Assembly: GCF_024199795.1 (NCBI RefSeq)
Contig: NZ_JANADK010000001.1
Coordinates: forward strand, 1,054,001 to 1,118,000
Source of the DNA: Bradyrhizobium sp. CCGB01
GTDB taxonomy: Bacteria; Pseudomonadota; Alphaproteobacteria; Rhizobiales; Xanthobacteraceae
Reading direction: 5' to 3'
Length of the DNA: 64,000 nt
Made by a program: the position numbers and the translations under genes. Shown here piece by piece: positions 1 through 9,325 of the stretch; positions within the stretch are counted from its first letter, which is position 1, and every line of letters begins with the position of its first letter. Below the pieces are notes generated by a model. It saw only the letters and a program-made list of their open reading frames with translations. It did not search any database and was not told the DNA's origin.

Positions 1-1219
1 CCAGCGACTTCTGCTTGAGCGGCAGACCCAGACGGTCCCACACCTGCAAGAGCGCTTCGGCGAGCTGATCGATCAGGCCGTCGTCGTGATAGGGCGAGGG
101 CGTGATGCGCAGGCGCTCGGTGCCCTTGGCGACCGTCGGATAGTTGATCGGCTGGATGTAGATGCCGTGCTGTTCCAGCAGCAGGTCGGACGCCTGCTTG
201 CACTTCTCGGCATCGCCGATGAACAGCGGCACGATATGGGTGTCGCTCGACATCACAGGCAGGCCGGCGGCATTGAGGATCGCCTTGACGCGGGCGGCGC
301 GGTCCTGGTGGCGCTCGCGCTCCCAGTTCGAGGTCTTCAGATGCTTGATCGCGGCGGTTGCGGCCGAGCAGATCGCCGGCGGCAGCGCGGTGGTGAAGAT
401 GAAGCCTGGCGCGTAGGAGCGCACGGCGTCGATGATCTGGCCGTTGGCGGCGATGTAGCCGCCAAGGCAGCCGAATGCCTTGGCGAGCGTGCCTTCGAGA
501 ATGTCGATGCGATGCATGACGCCGTCGCGTTCGGCGATGCCGCCGCCGCGCGGACCATACATGCCGACCGCGTGGACCTCGTCGACATAGGTCATCGCGC
601 CGTACTTCTCGGCGAGATCGCAGATTTTTGCGAGCGGCGCGACGTCGCCGTCCATGGAATAAAGGCTTTCGCAGGCGATCAGCTTCGGCCGGTTCGGGCC
701 CGCAGCCTTCAACAGCGCTTCGAGATCGGCCAGATCGTTGTGGCGGAACACGAGGCGCTCGCAGCCGGACTGGCGGATGCCCTCGATCATCGAATTGTGG
801 TTGAGCTCGTCCGACAGGATCAGGCAGTTCGGGATGAGCTTCGCGATGGTCGCGATGCCGGTCTGGTTCGAGACATAGCCCGAGGTGAACAGCAGCGACG
901 CTTCCTTGCCGTGGAGATCGGCGAGCTCGGCCTCGAGCTGCACCAGCGGATGATGCGTGCCGGCGATGTTACGGGTGCCGCCCGCGCCGGTGCCGACGCG
1001 CGTTGCGGTTTCGACCATGGCGCCGACCACTTTCGGGTGCTGGCCCATGCCGAGATAGTCGTTGGAGCACCAGATCACGACGTCGCGCTTGCCCTTGGGC
1101 GAGTGCCAGAGCGCATGCGGGAACCGGCCGGCGATGCGTTCCAGATCGGCGAACACGCGGTAGCGCCGCTCGGTGTGGAGACGATCGAGCGCGGAATTGA
1201 AGAACTGGCTGTAATCCAT
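1..1219 (-). CDS. hemA: 5-aminolevulinate synthase, C-terminus cut by window edge
   Basis: Condenses glycine and succinyl-CoA to 5-aminolevulinate, the first step of haem synthesis by the Shemin route used by alphaproteobacteria; cytoplasmic and PLP-dependent. The reverse strand reads [20 protein letters not shown] at the start and carries the fold-type I aminotransferase blocks: [12 protein letters not shown], the SLYSMDGD block, the [11 protein letters not shown] block and the PLP-lysine region [14 protein letters not shown]. About 406 residues are visible, against roughly 409 for the family, so only the last few are missing. A FixK-type box lies 136 bp upstream of the start (1355-1368). 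Confident identification. Confidence 0.97.
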   Translation of the reverse strand, partial: MDYSQFFNSALDRLHTERRYRVFADLERIAGRFPHALWHSPKGKRDVVIWCSNDYLGMGQHPKVVGAMVETATRVGTGAGGTRNIAGTHHPLVQLEAELADLHGKEASLLFTSGYVSNQTGIATIAKLIPNCLILSDELNHNSMIEGIRQSGCERLVFRHNDLADLEALLKAAGPNRPKLIACESLYSMDGDVAPLAKICDLAEKYGAMTYVDEVHAVGMYGPRGGGIAERDGVMHRIDILEGTLAKAFGCLGGYIAANGQIIDAVRSYAPGFIFTTALPPAICSAATAAIKHLKTSNWERERHQDRAARVKAILNAAGLPVMSSDTHIVPLFIGDAEKCKQASDLLLEQHGIYIQPINYPTVAKGTERLRITPSPYHDDGLIDQLAEALLQVWDRLGLPLKQKSL

Positions 1220-1354
1220 CGGCAAAACCTAAGACGGAACTGACCAAAAGGGCCGCATCTTCTTAGAGCTTTTCCAGCTCTAATGTCCATGCGCTATCCC
1301 ACATATGGCCGTGAGGTGCATTTGGGCAAAATGCCCTATCGTGCGTTTTGAAAC

Positions 1355-1368
1355 TTGATCCCGATCAA
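1355..1368 (-). promoter_or_regulatory. FixK/FNR-type box upstream of hemA
   Basis: TTGATCCCGATCAA is a near-perfect dyad matching the CRP/FNR-family FixK consensus TTG(A/C)-N6-(T/G)CAA. Its centre at about 1361.5 would place a class II transcription start near 1320, about 100 nt before the hemA ATG. FixK control of hemA is known in Bradyrhizobium japonicum. A second small dyad, GGGCA-AAA-TGCCC, lies at 1324-1336 near the predicted -10 region. Confidence 0.8.
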
Positions 1369-1430
1369 GTTCACCAGGACGTGTGATGTTGCTCTGCACC
1401 ATCGATGCGCAGGTCTAGCCAGCCTTAGGT

Positions 1431-2165
1431 CTAGCCAGCCTTGGTCTTCTTGCGCGGCTCGGTACGTCCGTCCTTGATTGCGGCCACGGGCTTTAACCAA
1501 TCCGAATTGCGCAGGGCATGCGCGACGCAATCATGGATGTGGGTGTGCAGCACCTTGGCCGCGCCCTTGGCATCGCGCTTCAGCGCCAGCTCCTTCAACT
1601 CGCGATGCTCGGAAGCCGCCATCTCGCCGCGGAATACCACGGCGATCATCTGGTAGCGCAGATAGCGGTCGTAGACCGCGGCATGCGCATCGAGCAGCAC
1701 CTTCGAGCCGCAGGCCGCGACGAGCGCGCGATGAAACTGGAAATCGCACTGTTTCCAGCTCTCAGCGTCGGACCGCTCGCCCGACAGCAGCATGCGCTCC
1801 ATCGCCGCGAGCTTGTGATGCGCGGAGACGATGCGCGCTTCCCAGTCGAGATCGCCGGCCGCGAACGACTTCTCGATCATGTGGCCTTCGAGCAGCTCGC
1901 GCAGCTCGGCAATCTCCTGGAATTCGGTCGCGGAGATCGGCGCGACCTCGAAGCCGCGCTGGCCTTCTGCGACGACGAATCCCTCCGAGCACAGCCGGTT
2001 CAGCGTCTCGCGCAGCGTCGAGATGCTGGTGCCATAGGCGCTGCTCATCCGTTCGAGCTTCAGCTTCTGGCCCGGCGTCAGCTTGCCGAAAATCAGGTCG
2101 GTGCGGATGCGGCGATAGGCGCTGTCGCCCACCGTCTCGGCGGTCGTGTCGGGAGAGATGTCCAT
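1431..2165 (-). CDS. GntR family transcriptional regulator, FCD subfamily
   Basis: A 244-residue protein with an N-terminal GntR winged helix-turn-helix (about residues 15-80, with LIFGKLTPGQKLKLERMSSA and ISTLRETLNRLCSEGFV) and a C-terminal all-helical FCD ligand-binding domain (about 95-225, with the FHRALVAACG block and a late histidine block HTHIHDCVAHAL that usually binds metal). It is divergent from the TRAP operon at 2325 with a 159-bp AT-rich gap, so it is probably the local regulator of that operon. The C-terminus ends in a basic tail (EPRKKTKAG). The ligand is not known from sequence; a carboxylate or aromatic acid is inferred from its neighbours. Confidence 0.9.
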   Translation of the reverse strand: MDISPDTTAETVGDSAYRRIRTDLIFGKLTPGQKLKLERMSSAYGTSISTLRETLNRLCSEGFVVAEGQRGFEVAPISATEFQEIAELRELLEGHMIEKSFAAGDLDWEARIVSAHHKLAAMERMLLSGERSDAESWKQCDFQFHRALVAACGSKVLLDAHAAVYDRYLRYQMIAVVFRGEMAASEHRELKELALKRDAKGAAKVLHTHIHDCVAHALRNSDWLKPVAAIKDGRTEPRKKTKAG

Positions 2166-2262
2166 GCCTCATCCTAGCGTCTTGGATGTGCGTTTTGACA
2201 AATTTCGTAACTTTATCAAGCGTTTCTTATATTATCCGACAAAATTAAAAATATAGGTTGAT

Positions 2263-2280
2263 TTATAATTCGTCATATAA
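2263..2280. promoter_or_regulatory. Candidate regulator-binding dyad in GntR/TRAP divergent gap
   Basis: TTATA-N8-TATAA, an 18-bp imperfect inverted repeat with CG at its centre, lies between the divergent gntR and dctP genes in a strikingly AT-rich stretch (about 2195-2282). It is a candidate operator for the GntR regulator or part of overlapping promoters. This is judged from position and symmetry only. Confidence 0.35.
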
Positions 2281-2324
2281 GAGCTTCCCGCCCCTAAGAA
2301 CGAGATCATCAGGGGGAGGGCGCG

Positions 2325-3353
2325 ATGCCTGTTCGGTTCAAATGTCTGGCTTGGGTGGCGGCGATCGGCGCGATCGCCTTGGGCGTAATGGGGCCGGCCT
2401 CGGCGCAGGCCATCCAGGAGCGAACCATCCGCTGGGGGCACCTCAACAACACCGACCATCCCGTCAGCAAAGGCGTGCAGAAATTCGTCGAGATCGTCGC
2501 TGCGAAGAGCGGTGGCAAGATCAAGGTGCGCGAATATCCGGCCAATCAGCTCGGCAGCGAGATGCAGCAGCAATCCGCGCTCCGCGCCGGCACGCAGGAG
2601 ATGCAGTCGCCGGCGACGACCTCGCTGGTCGGCATCGTCAAGGATTTTGGCCTGATCGACTTCCCGTTCATCGTGTCGACGCCGCAGCAGGCTGATGCCT
2701 TGCTCGACGGCCCGCTCGGCACGGCGCTGCTCGCCAAGCTGCCGGAGAAGGGCCTTGTCGGTCTTGCCTATTGGGACCTCGGCTTCCGCAACGTCACCAA
2801 CAGCCGGCGTCCGATCACCAGGGGCGAAGACCTCGACGGCATCAAGATCCGTGTGATCCCGAACCCGGTGTATCTGGAGACCTTCAAGGCCTTCAACGCC
2901 AACCCGGTGCCGATGAGCTTTTCGGAGCTTTACAGCGCGCTCGAGACCCGCACCGTCGACGGCCAGGAGAATCCGTTCTCGGTGATCCTGTCGAACAAGT
3001 TCTACGAGGTGCAGAAATATCTCAGCGTCACCAACCACACTTATTCGACCAACATCATCCTGATCTCCAAGAAGTTCTGGGACGGGCTTTCGCCCGACGA
3101 GCAGAAGATCCTGCAGGACGCCGCCATCGAGGCGCGCGACTATCAGCGCAAGGTCAGCCGCGAGCAGGCCAAGGCCGCAATCGACGAGCTCAAGGCCAAG
3201 GGCATGGAGATCAACGAGATCGCGCCGGCCGAGCTCGACCGCATGCGCGTGAAGACGAAGCCGATCGCGGAAAAGTTCTCCGCCGAGTACGACCCGGCGA
3301 TCGTCAAGCTGTTCAACAGCGAGCTCGACCGCGTGCATGCGCTGAAGCCCTGA
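2325..3353 (+). CDS. TRAP transporter solute-binding protein (DctP family)
   Basis: A 342-residue periplasmic receptor that delivers its substrate to the DctQM membrane pair encoded just downstream. It has a typical signal peptide (basic start, hydrophobic stretch, cleavage near ASAQA, about residue 27). DctP-type blocks follow: IRWGHLNNTDHP, the loop IKIRVIPNPVYLETFKAF containing the conserved ligand-carboxylate arginine, and MSFSELYSALETRTVDGQEN. A strong purine-rich ribosome site (GGGGGAGGG) precedes the ATG. The substrate is probably an organic or sugar acid; the dehydroquinase paralogue in the operon suggests quinate or a dehydroshikimate-type acid, by inference. Confidence 0.93.
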   Translation: MPVRFKCLAWVAAIGAIALGVMGPASAQAIQERTIRWGHLNNTDHPVSKGVQKFVEIVAAKSGGKIKVREYPANQLGSEMQQQSALRAGTQEMQSPATTSLVGIVKDFGLIDFPFIVSTPQQADALLDGPLGTALLAKLPEKGLVGLAYWDLGFRNVTNSRRPITRGEDLDGIKIRVIPNPVYLETFKAFNANPVPMSFSELYSALETRTVDGQENPFSVILSNKFYEVQKYLSVTNHTYSTNIILISKKFWDGLSPDEQKILQDAAIEARDYQRKVSREQAKAAIDELKAKGMEINEIAPAELDRMRVKTKPIAEKFSAEYDPAIVKLFNSELDRVHALKP

Positions 3354-3381
3354 GCCGTCGCGCCGGAGCAAGCCAGAAATC

Positions 3382-3930
3382 ATGAAAACGATCGTCGATG
3401 CCTATTTCTGGCTGCTCCGTGCGGTGATCGCGGTGCTGCTTGCCGCGATGGTGGTGCTGGTGTTCGGCAATGTCGTGCTGCGCTACGGCTTCAACTCCGG
3501 CATCGCCATCTCGGAAGAGCTGTCGCGCTGGCTGTTCGTCTGGATGGTGTTCCTGGGCGCGATCATCGGCATGAAGGAGCACGCCCATCTCGGCGTCGAC
3601 AGCCTCGTCAAGGTGCTGCCGCCGCTTGGCCGCAAGGTCTGCTACGGCCTCAGCCATTTGCTGATGCTCTACGCCGCCGCGCTGCTGACGGAAGGCTCCT
3701 GGAAGCAGACGGTGCTGAACTCCGACACCGTGGCACCGGCGTCGGGGCTTTCGGTCGGCCTGTTCTATGCCGCGGGCATCGTGTTCGGCGCCTCCTCCTG
3801 CGTCATCATTGTCTATGAGCTCTACCGGCTCGTGACCGGGCAGATCGCCGATGCCGATCTCATCGCCATCAGCGAGTCCGAGGAGCTCTCGCATTCTCCC
3901 GACGCGGCGAGCGGAAAGCAGCAGGCATGA
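3382..3930 (+). CDS. TRAP transporter small permease (DctQ family)
   Basis: A 182-residue integral membrane protein with four predicted hydrophobic segments (about residues 10-30, 45-65, 85-105 and 125-150). It has the DctQ hallmark ISEELSRWLFVWMVFLGAII. It partners with DctM to form the sodium-driven secondary transporter. It lies 28 bp after dctP and its stop overlaps the dctM start by four bases (ATGA), so translation is probably coupled. The C-terminal tail is polar and cytoplasmic. Confidence 0.92.
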   Translation: MKTIVDAYFWLLRAVIAVLLAAMVVLVFGNVVLRYGFNSGIAISEELSRWLFVWMVFLGAIIGMKEHAHLGVDSLVKVLPPLGRKVCYGLSHLLMLYAAALLTEGSWKQTVLNSDTVAPASGLSVGLFYAAGIVFGASSCVIIVYELYRLVTGQIADADLIAISESEELSHSPDAASGKQQA

Positions 3931-5207
3931 CCGTCGCCGTCTTCACCTTCTCGCTGCTCGGCGCCATGGCGATCGGGATGCCGATCGCGTTCGCGCTGAT
4001 CATCTGCGGCATTGCGCTGATGACGTATCTGGCGATGTTCGATTCCCAGATCATCGCGCAGAACGTCATCAATGGCGTCGATTCCTTCCCGCTGATGGCG
4101 GTGCCGTTTTTCATCCTCGCCGGCGAGGTGATGAACACCGGTGGCCTCGCACGCCGTATCCTCAATTTCGCGATCGCGCTGGTCGGCCATTTCCGCGGCG
4201 GGCTCGGCTATGTCGCGATCCTGACGTCCTGCATCCTGGCTTCGCTCTCGGGCTCGGCGGTCGCGGACGCCGCGGCGCTCGGTGCGCTGCTGGTGCCGAT
4301 GATGGCCGCCGCCGGTCATAATCGCGCCAGCGCGGCCGGCCTCGTCGCGGCCGGCGGCATCATCGCTCCGGTCATCCCGCCCTCGATCGGCTTCGTCATC
4401 TTCGGCGTCGCTGCCAATGTCTCGATCTCGAAGCTGTTTTTGGCCGGCATCGTGCCGGGCCTGCTGCTCGGCGTCGGATTGTGCGTTGCCTGGTGGTGGG
4501 TGGTGCGCAAGGAGAACCCGGCGCGCCTGCCGCGCAAGAGCTTTGCCGAGATCTGGCGCGCGCTGATCGACGGCTTCTGGGCCCTGATGCTGCCGATGAT
4601 CATCATCTTCGGCCTGCGCTTCGGCATCTTCACCCCGACCGAGGCCGCCGTTGTCGTCGCGGTCTATTCGCTTGTCGTGGCAATGGGCGTCTATCGCGAG
4701 CTCAAGCCGTCGCAACTGCCGGCCCTGCTGGTCTCGACCGCGCAGACCACGGCCGTCGTGATGTTCCTTGTCGCCGCGGCGCTGGTGTCGTCCTGGCTGA
4801 TCACGGTCGCCGAAATCTCCGACCAGATCGTGGCGCTGACAAAACCGTTCGCAGGCAACCAGACGCTCCTCACCATCGTGCTGATGATCATCGTCGTTAT
4901 CGTCGGCACTGCGCTCGACATGACGCCGACGATCCTGATCCTGACGCCGATCCTGATGCCGATTGTCAAGCAGGCCGGTATCGACCCCGTCTATTTCGGC
5001 GTGCTCTTCATCATCAACAACGCCATCGGCCTGATCACGCCACCGGTCGGCGTCGTGCTCAACGTCGTCGCCGGCGTCTCCCGCGTCTCGATGGACGATC
5101 TGATCCGCGGCGTCTGGCCCTTCATGATCGCGCAGCTTGTCGTGCTAGCCTTGCTGACGCTGTTTCCCGTTCTCGTCACCGGCCCGGCGAAGTGGTTCGG
5201 TGGTTAA
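3927..5207 (+). CDS. TRAP transporter large permease (DctM family)
   Basis: A 426-residue polytopic protein, the normal DctM length, with about a dozen hydrophobic segments. Typical blocks are MAVPFFILAGEVMNTGGLARR, the SGSAVADAAALGALLVPMM motif and the GxIxPVIPPSIGFVIFG motif, plus the C-terminal NNAIGLITPPVGVVLNVV repeat-related motif. It catalyses sodium-coupled substrate movement with DctQ and DctP. It overlaps dctQ by four bases and is followed 18 bp later by the dehydroquinase paralogue, so the four genes look like one operon. Confidence 0.94.
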   Translation: MTVAVFTFSLLGAMAIGMPIAFALIICGIALMTYLAMFDSQIIAQNVINGVDSFPLMAVPFFILAGEVMNTGGLARRILNFAIALVGHFRGGLGYVAILTSCILASLSGSAVADAAALGALLVPMMAAAGHNRASAAGLVAAGGIIAPVIPPSIGFVIFGVAANVSISKLFLAGIVPGLLLGVGLCVAWWWVVRKENPARLPRKSFAEIWRALIDGFWALMLPMIIIFGLRFGIFTPTEAAVVVAVYSLVVAMGVYRELKPSQLPALLVSTAQTTAVVMFLVAAALVSSWLITVAEISDQIVALTKPFAGNQTLLTIVLMIIVVIVGTALDMTPTILILTPILMPIVKQAGIDPVYFGVLFIINNAIGLITPPVGVVLNVVAGVSRVSMDDLIRGVWPFMIAQLVVLALLTLFPVLVTGPAKWFGG

Positions 5208-5225
5208 CTCTCAAAGGACCTTCCC

Positions 5226-5657
5226 ATGAAGCGCGTGATGATCCTCAACGGTCCCAACCTCAATATGCTCGGCATCCGCGAGCCGCATATCTACGGCACG
5301 ACGACGCTCGCAGAGGTCAATGCGGGCTGCGAGGAAGCGGCCGCGAAGCTCGGGCTCAAGCTCGCCTTCCACCAGTCCAACCATGAAGGTGTGCTGGTCG
5401 ATCTGATCCAGTCGGCGCGGCAGGACGCCGATGCCATCGTCATCAATCCGGCCGGCCTGTCCTTCACCTCGGTCTCGATCATGGATGCGATCAAGACGTT
5501 CGAAGGCCCGGTGCTGGAAGTCCACATCTCCAACATCCACGCCCGCGACGAATACCATCGCCACTCCAAGATCTCGTTCGTGGCGACCGGCGTGATCTGC
5601 GGGCTGGGCCCGTTCGGCTACATCGCGGCGCTGCACGCGATCGCGAATATGAAGTGA
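5226..5657 (+). CDS. aroQ: Type II 3-dehydroquinate dehydratase paralogue
   Basis: A 143-residue protein, the usual size for this dodecameric cytoplasmic family, which interconverts 3-dehydroquinate and 3-dehydroshikimate. Seen: NGPNLNMLGIREPHIYG (catalytic Arg18 and Tyr23), SNHEG, EVHISN with His100, and Arg107. The usual NPG(A/G)(Y/L)THTS substrate loop reads NPAGLSFTS (residues 74-82), so the conserved His is Phe80. Being last in a TRAP operon suggests a catabolic role (quinate or dehydroquinate use) rather than aromatic amino acid synthesis. The His-to-Phe change raises the possibility of altered substrate or lost activity. Confidence 0.85.
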   Translation: MKRVMILNGPNLNMLGIREPHIYGTTTLAEVNAGCEEAAAKLGLKLAFHQSNHEGVLVDLIQSARQDADAIVINPAGLSFTSVSIMDAIKTFEGPVLEVHISNIHARDEYHRHSKISFVATGVICGLGPFGYIAALHAIANMK

Positions 5658-5680
5658 GGTGGCACGGCTGAGATAGTGCG

Positions 5681-5708
5681 CTCCCTCGTCCCGCTTGCGG
5701 GGGGAGGG
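5681..5708. terminator. GC-rich hairpin (half REP) between convergent genes
   Basis: CTCCCT...AGGGAA arms with an inner CCCGC/GCGGG pairing form a short GC-rich hairpin between the stop of aroQ and the stop of the convergent hydrolase gene. The sequence resembles one arm of the REP-like elements found elsewhere in the window and could end transcription from either side. There is no clear T-run. Confidence 0.4.
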
Positions 5709-5718
5709 AAGTAGGCGT

Positions 5719-6780
5719 TCACGTCGTCCGGAACTGGAGCACGCCGTCCTTTGTTTCTGCCGTCAGCCGGCCCTCGACGATCATGTAGTTGACGTGGGCG
5801 ACGAGCTCGCCGGCGGCAAAGCCCATCTGGTGCTCGTCCAGCACGTGCTTGTTGAACACGACAGGCACCAGGGCGCGCGAGGTCTGCGGCACCTCGCGGC
5901 AGGCTTCCGCGATCAGGCGGCAGCGCTCCTCGTGATGGTCGGCGAGCTGCTTGATGCGGGTCTTCAGCCCGTAGAACGGCACGCCGTGGCCGGGCAGCAC
6001 CAGCAAGTCATAGGGCAGGGTGGTGGTGAGGCTCGCGAGCGAGGCCAGATATTCGCCGAGCGAGTTCTGGTTGGGTTCGACCGCCCACACGCTCACGTTC
6101 GGAGAAATCTTGCTCAGCACCTGGTCGGCGGAGAGGAACAGCTTGTCGTCGGCGCAATACAGCATCACCTGGTCGAGCGCGTGCCCGCCACCGGTGATCA
6201 CCTTGAAGCGGCGCGTGCCGATCACGACGTCGTCGCCATGGGAGATGCGGCGGTAGGACGGCGGCAGCACCGAGACGCGCTTGAGATAATCCTGGCCGCG
6301 GCCTAGCAGCTTTTCGGTGAGCGATTCGTCCATGCCATGGCGGCGGAAGAACAGTCGCTGCGCTTCCTGCCGTTCCTCGGTGCCGCGGTTCTGGTGATAG
6401 ACCGATTGCAGATATTCGACCTGCGACATCACCAGCGGGCAGTTGAACCGCTCGACGATCCAGCCTGCGAGACCGACATGGTCGGGGTGGGAATGCGTCA
6501 CGATCAGCCGTGTGATGTGGACGCCCTTCAGCGGCCCCTCGAACAGTTTCGTCCAGGCCTCGATCGTTTCCTCGTTGCCGAAGCCGGCGTCGACCATGGC
6601 ATAGCCGTCGCCGTCGGCGAGCAGGTAGATGTTCACGTGGTTGAGGCGGAACGGCAGTTTCAGCCGCGCCCACAACACGCCGGGCCGGATCTCCACGACC
6701 TGTTCGGGGCCGGGATGCTGTTCCCAGGGATAACGCAGGGCCTCGGCCGAGGACTGCATGGTGTCGGTTTTTGAGCTCAT
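5719..6780 (-). CDS. Metallo-beta-lactamase-fold hydrolase
   Basis: A 353-residue protein with an N-terminal MBL domain. The metal motif THSHPDH is at residues 95-101. Further ligands are plausible at the GGGHALDQVMLYC histidine, the FLSADQVL aspartate and the LVLPGHGVPF histidine. A C-terminal helical extension (about residues 265-353) resembles the extra winged-helix-like domain of RNase Z/glyoxalase-type MBL proteins. No signal peptide is apparent, so it is probably cytoplasmic. The substrate cannot be read from sequence; a thioester or lactone hydrolase role is common in the family. It converges with the TRAP operon. Confidence 0.87.
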   Translation of the reverse strand: MSSKTDTMQSSAEALRYPWEQHPGPEQVVEIRPGVLWARLKLPFRLNHVNIYLLADGDGYAMVDAGFGNEETIEAWTKLFEGPLKGVHITRLIVTHSHPDHVGLAGWIVERFNCPLVMSQVEYLQSVYHQNRGTEERQEAQRLFFRRHGMDESLTEKLLGRGQDYLKRVSVLPPSYRRISHGDDVVIGTRRFKVITGGGHALDQVMLYCADDKLFLSADQVLSKISPNVSVWAVEPNQNSLGEYLASLASLTTTLPYDLLVLPGHGVPFYGLKTRIKQLADHHEERCRLIAEACREVPQTSRALVPVVFNKHVLDEHQMGFAAGELVAHVNYMIVEGRLTAETKDGVLQFRTT

Positions 6781-6902
6781 GCTAACGGCTTAAACCCAGC
6801 ACGGGCGGGGCGCCAGCCGAAAAAGGGCGGGTCGTGGTCTCCGCATGGCGGTCATACCGTGCAGCGTTTTTCCGTGTGCCGGTTGGGGCCGTCAAAAACG
6901 CA

Positions 6903-6994
6903 GTCATTCCGGGGCGCGCGCGAGCGCGAACCCGGAATCCGGAGACTGTCGTGCGAGATTCCGGGTTCGCCTCTTCGAGGCGCCCCGGAATGAC
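6903..6994. repeat. Dispersed palindromic repeat, type B
   Basis: A 92-bp imperfect inverted repeat starts GTCATTCCGGGGCGC and ends in the complementary GCGCCCCGGAATGAC, with an inner CGAACCCGGAATC/GATTCCGGGTTCG pairing. A shorter relative with the same GTCATTCCGGG end lies at 26313-26350. It sits directly after the stop of the chemotaxis receptor gene (3' side on the minus strand). It is probably a REP-like non-autonomous repeat that also folds as an mRNA 3' hairpin. Confidence 0.8.
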
Positions 6995-6996
6995 GA

Positions 6997-9159
6997 TCAG
7001 GCCGCCCGCATGTTGTTGAGGAACGCGTCGATCTCCCCGCGCAGCATGTCGGCTTCGCGGCGGAGCGCGTCGGAGGCGCCCAGCACTTCGCTCGCCGCGG
7101 CGCCTGCCTCGGCTGAAGCGGTGGAGACGCCGACGATGTTGCTGGAAACCTCGCTGGTGCCGCCGGCCGCATGCTGGATGTTGCGGGCGATTTCGCGGGT
7201 GGCCGCCCCCTGTTCCTCGACCGCGGCGGCGATCGTCGTCGTCACGTCGTTGATCTCGCCGATGATCCGGCCGATGCCCTGGATGGCGCCGACTGCGGAG
7301 GTCGTGACCGATTGCATGCTGGCGATCTGGGTGCGGATCTCTTCCGTCGCTTTCGCGGTCTGGCTGGCGAGGCTCTTGACCTCGGACGCCACCACCGCGA
7401 AGCCGCGGCCGGCTTCGCCCGCCCGCGCCGCCTCGATGGTGGCGTTGAGCGCGAGCAGGTTGGTCTGCGAGGCGATGGTCTGGATCAGGTCGACGACTAC
7501 GCTGATGCGGCTGGCGCTGTCGGCGAGACTCTGCACCGTGGTGTCGGTGGCGCCGGCCTCGTCGACCGCCTTCCTGGCGATCGCGGCCGAGGTGACCACC
7601 TGCTTGCTGATCTCCTCGATGGAGGAGGACAATTGCTCGGTGCCCGATGACACGGTCTGCACGTTGACCGAGGTCTCCTCCGCGGCGGACGCGACTGCGT
7701 TCACCAGCGCGTTGGACTGGTCGGCGGTGTTCGACATGCTCTGCGCGGTGGACTGCATCGAATTGGCCGACTGCGCGAGGTTGTCGAGCGCGTTGCGCAC
7801 CGTGCCCTCGAACTCGGCGATCTTCGCTTCCATGCGCGCGGCACGCTCGGCCTTGGTGACACGGTCCTTGTCCTGCTCGCTCGACATCGCGCGGGCCTCG
7901 ATCATGCTCTCGCGGAACACTTGCAGCGTGTTCGCCATCACCGAGATCTCGTCATTGTGGTGCTTCGAGCGGTAGATCTCGGTCTCGAGGTCGCCGTTCG
8001 CGAGCAGCTGCATCGACTGTTGCAGGGCGCCAATCCGCCGCAGGATGTTGCGGCCGACATAGAGCCAGACGAACAGCGCCGAGCCGACCAGCATCAGCGC
8101 GCCCAGCGCCAGCATCGCCGTGGTGGCGAGCGAGATCTCCTGGCGCGCCTGGAAGGTCGACGCGTTGGTCTCCTTCTGCACGCCGTCGACGAGCTGCTGC
8201 ACGCTGATGCCGAGGCCGACATTGAGCTTGCGGGTCTCGTCCAGAATGGTCTGGCCGTAATCGATGGCGTCGAGCTCCTTCTGGCGGATCTTGAACACGC
8301 CGGTCTTGCCCTCGCCGAAGGCGAACAGTTTTTGCACGGCGTCGCGCATGGCCTGCATCGAGGGGATCTTCGGGAGATCCTCGAGGTTCGACTTGACGCG
8401 GTCGCGCGTCGCCTTGAATTCCTTCTCGATCACCTCCAGCGTGTCGCTGTTGTTGGCCGAGAGCGCCGCCATCATGTCCGCGGCCATCAGATTGCCGTTG
8501 GCGGAGATCGTCGAGATCTGGGCGACGGTGCGGGCGGCTTCGGTGGCATCATCGGCGGACACTTCCGCCGCACCGAGGATCGCGTTCAGGCGCGTCTGTG
8601 CGTCCAGCATCGCAGGGCCGGCCGCGCCGACGAAGGCGAGCTGGGCCTTGCGCAGGGCTTCATACTGCTTGTCGTGCAGTGCGCCGGTGTCGAGACGTTC
8701 GCGGGCAGCCGACACCAGGCTCTGGGTCGCCTCGTCGATGCTCTTGGCGGTATCGCGCAGCGCGTTTGCGGTCTGCTTGTCGGCGCCGAGCTCGATGATC
8801 TCGCCGAGCTTGGCCATGGCGAGCTGCTGGATGTCCTTCACGCTCTTGGTGCGTTCCTTCAGCGCCTCGTCGGAGGGCGATGCCAGCAGGCCCGGGCCTT
8901 GCGCCGCGAGCGTCGCGCTTTGAGAGGCGAGCTGCAGGCTGGCGGAGAGGCGCGGAATGTCGCGCCCGCTCAGATCCATCATGGTCGCGCCGAGATGATT
9001 GAACACGAAGCCGGCGCCGGCTGCGATCACGAGGCCCATGCCCGCGATCAATGCGAAGGCGGCGAAAAGGCTGCCGCGCACGCCCCATTTCGGCATCTTG
9101 AAGCGAGGCTTGAAACGGCCGAGGACACGGCCAGGAAAGCCACCAAGACGGATCGCCAT
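6997..9159 (-). CDS. Methyl-accepting chemotaxis protein
   Basis: A 720-residue inner-membrane chemoreceptor. A short basic cytoplasmic start leads to a first membrane helix (about residues 28-52), then a roughly 290-residue periplasmic helical domain, a second membrane helix (about 345-368), a HAMP domain and the signalling domain. The hairpin tip reads [20 protein letters not shown] followed by [14 protein letters not shown] (about residues 565-600), the CheA/CheW-binding hallmark. There is no obvious C-terminal CheR-tethering pentapeptide. The periplasmic region resembles helical-bundle sensors and its ligand is unknown. Monocistronic, with a type B palindrome after the stop. Confidence 0.95.
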   Translation of the reverse strand: MAIRLGGFPGRVLGRFKPRFKMPKWGVRGSLFAAFALIAGMGLVIAAGAGFVFNHLGATMMDLSGRDIPRLSASLQLASQSATLAAQGPGLLASPSDEALKERTKSVKDIQQLAMAKLGEIIELGADKQTANALRDTAKSIDEATQSLVSAARERLDTGALHDKQYEALRKAQLAFVGAAGPAMLDAQTRLNAILGAAEVSADDATEAARTVAQISTISANGNLMAADMMAALSANNSDTLEVIEKEFKATRDRVKSNLEDLPKIPSMQAMRDAVQKLFAFGEGKTGVFKIRQKELDAIDYGQTILDETRKLNVGLGISVQQLVDGVQKETNASTFQARQEISLATTAMLALGALMLVGSALFVWLYVGRNILRRIGALQQSMQLLANGDLETEIYRSKHHNDEISVMANTLQVFRESMIEARAMSSEQDKDRVTKAERAARMEAKIAEFEGTVRNALDNLAQSANSMQSTAQSMSNTADQSNALVNAVASAAEETSVNVQTVSSGTEQLSSSIEEISKQVVTSAAIARKAVDEAGATDTTVQSLADSASRISVVVDLIQTIASQTNLLALNATIEAARAGEAGRGFAVVASEVKSLASQTAKATEEIRTQIASMQSVTTSAVGAIQGIGRIIGEINDVTTTIAAAVEEQGAATREIARNIQHAAGGTSEVSSNIVGVSTASAEAGAAASEVLGASDALRREADMLRGEIDAFLNNMRAA

Positions 9160-9261
9160 CGAAATTCCCCCACGCCTGATCTTTATATTTTCGCCGCGGA
9201 GTATCCTTTGGCCGGGTTAAAAAATCGCAAGTTGCACAATCGGTTGCGTTCGTTCCGCACA

Positions 9262-9297
9262 GCGAAAAAAGAAAGGGCCGGCAGAGTTGCCGGCCCT
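9262..9297 (-). terminator. Rho-independent terminator of the outer-membrane protein gene
   Basis: A 10-bp stem AGGGCCGGCA/TGCCGGCCCT with a 4-nt loop (9274-9297). Read on the minus strand it is followed by TTCTTTTTTCG, giving the U-run of an intrinsic terminator. It begins 29 bp after the stop of the gene at 9326-10051. Confidence 0.88.
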
Positions 9298-9325
9298 CGT
9301 TGGCAAGGAGATTTTTGAGGCGCGA

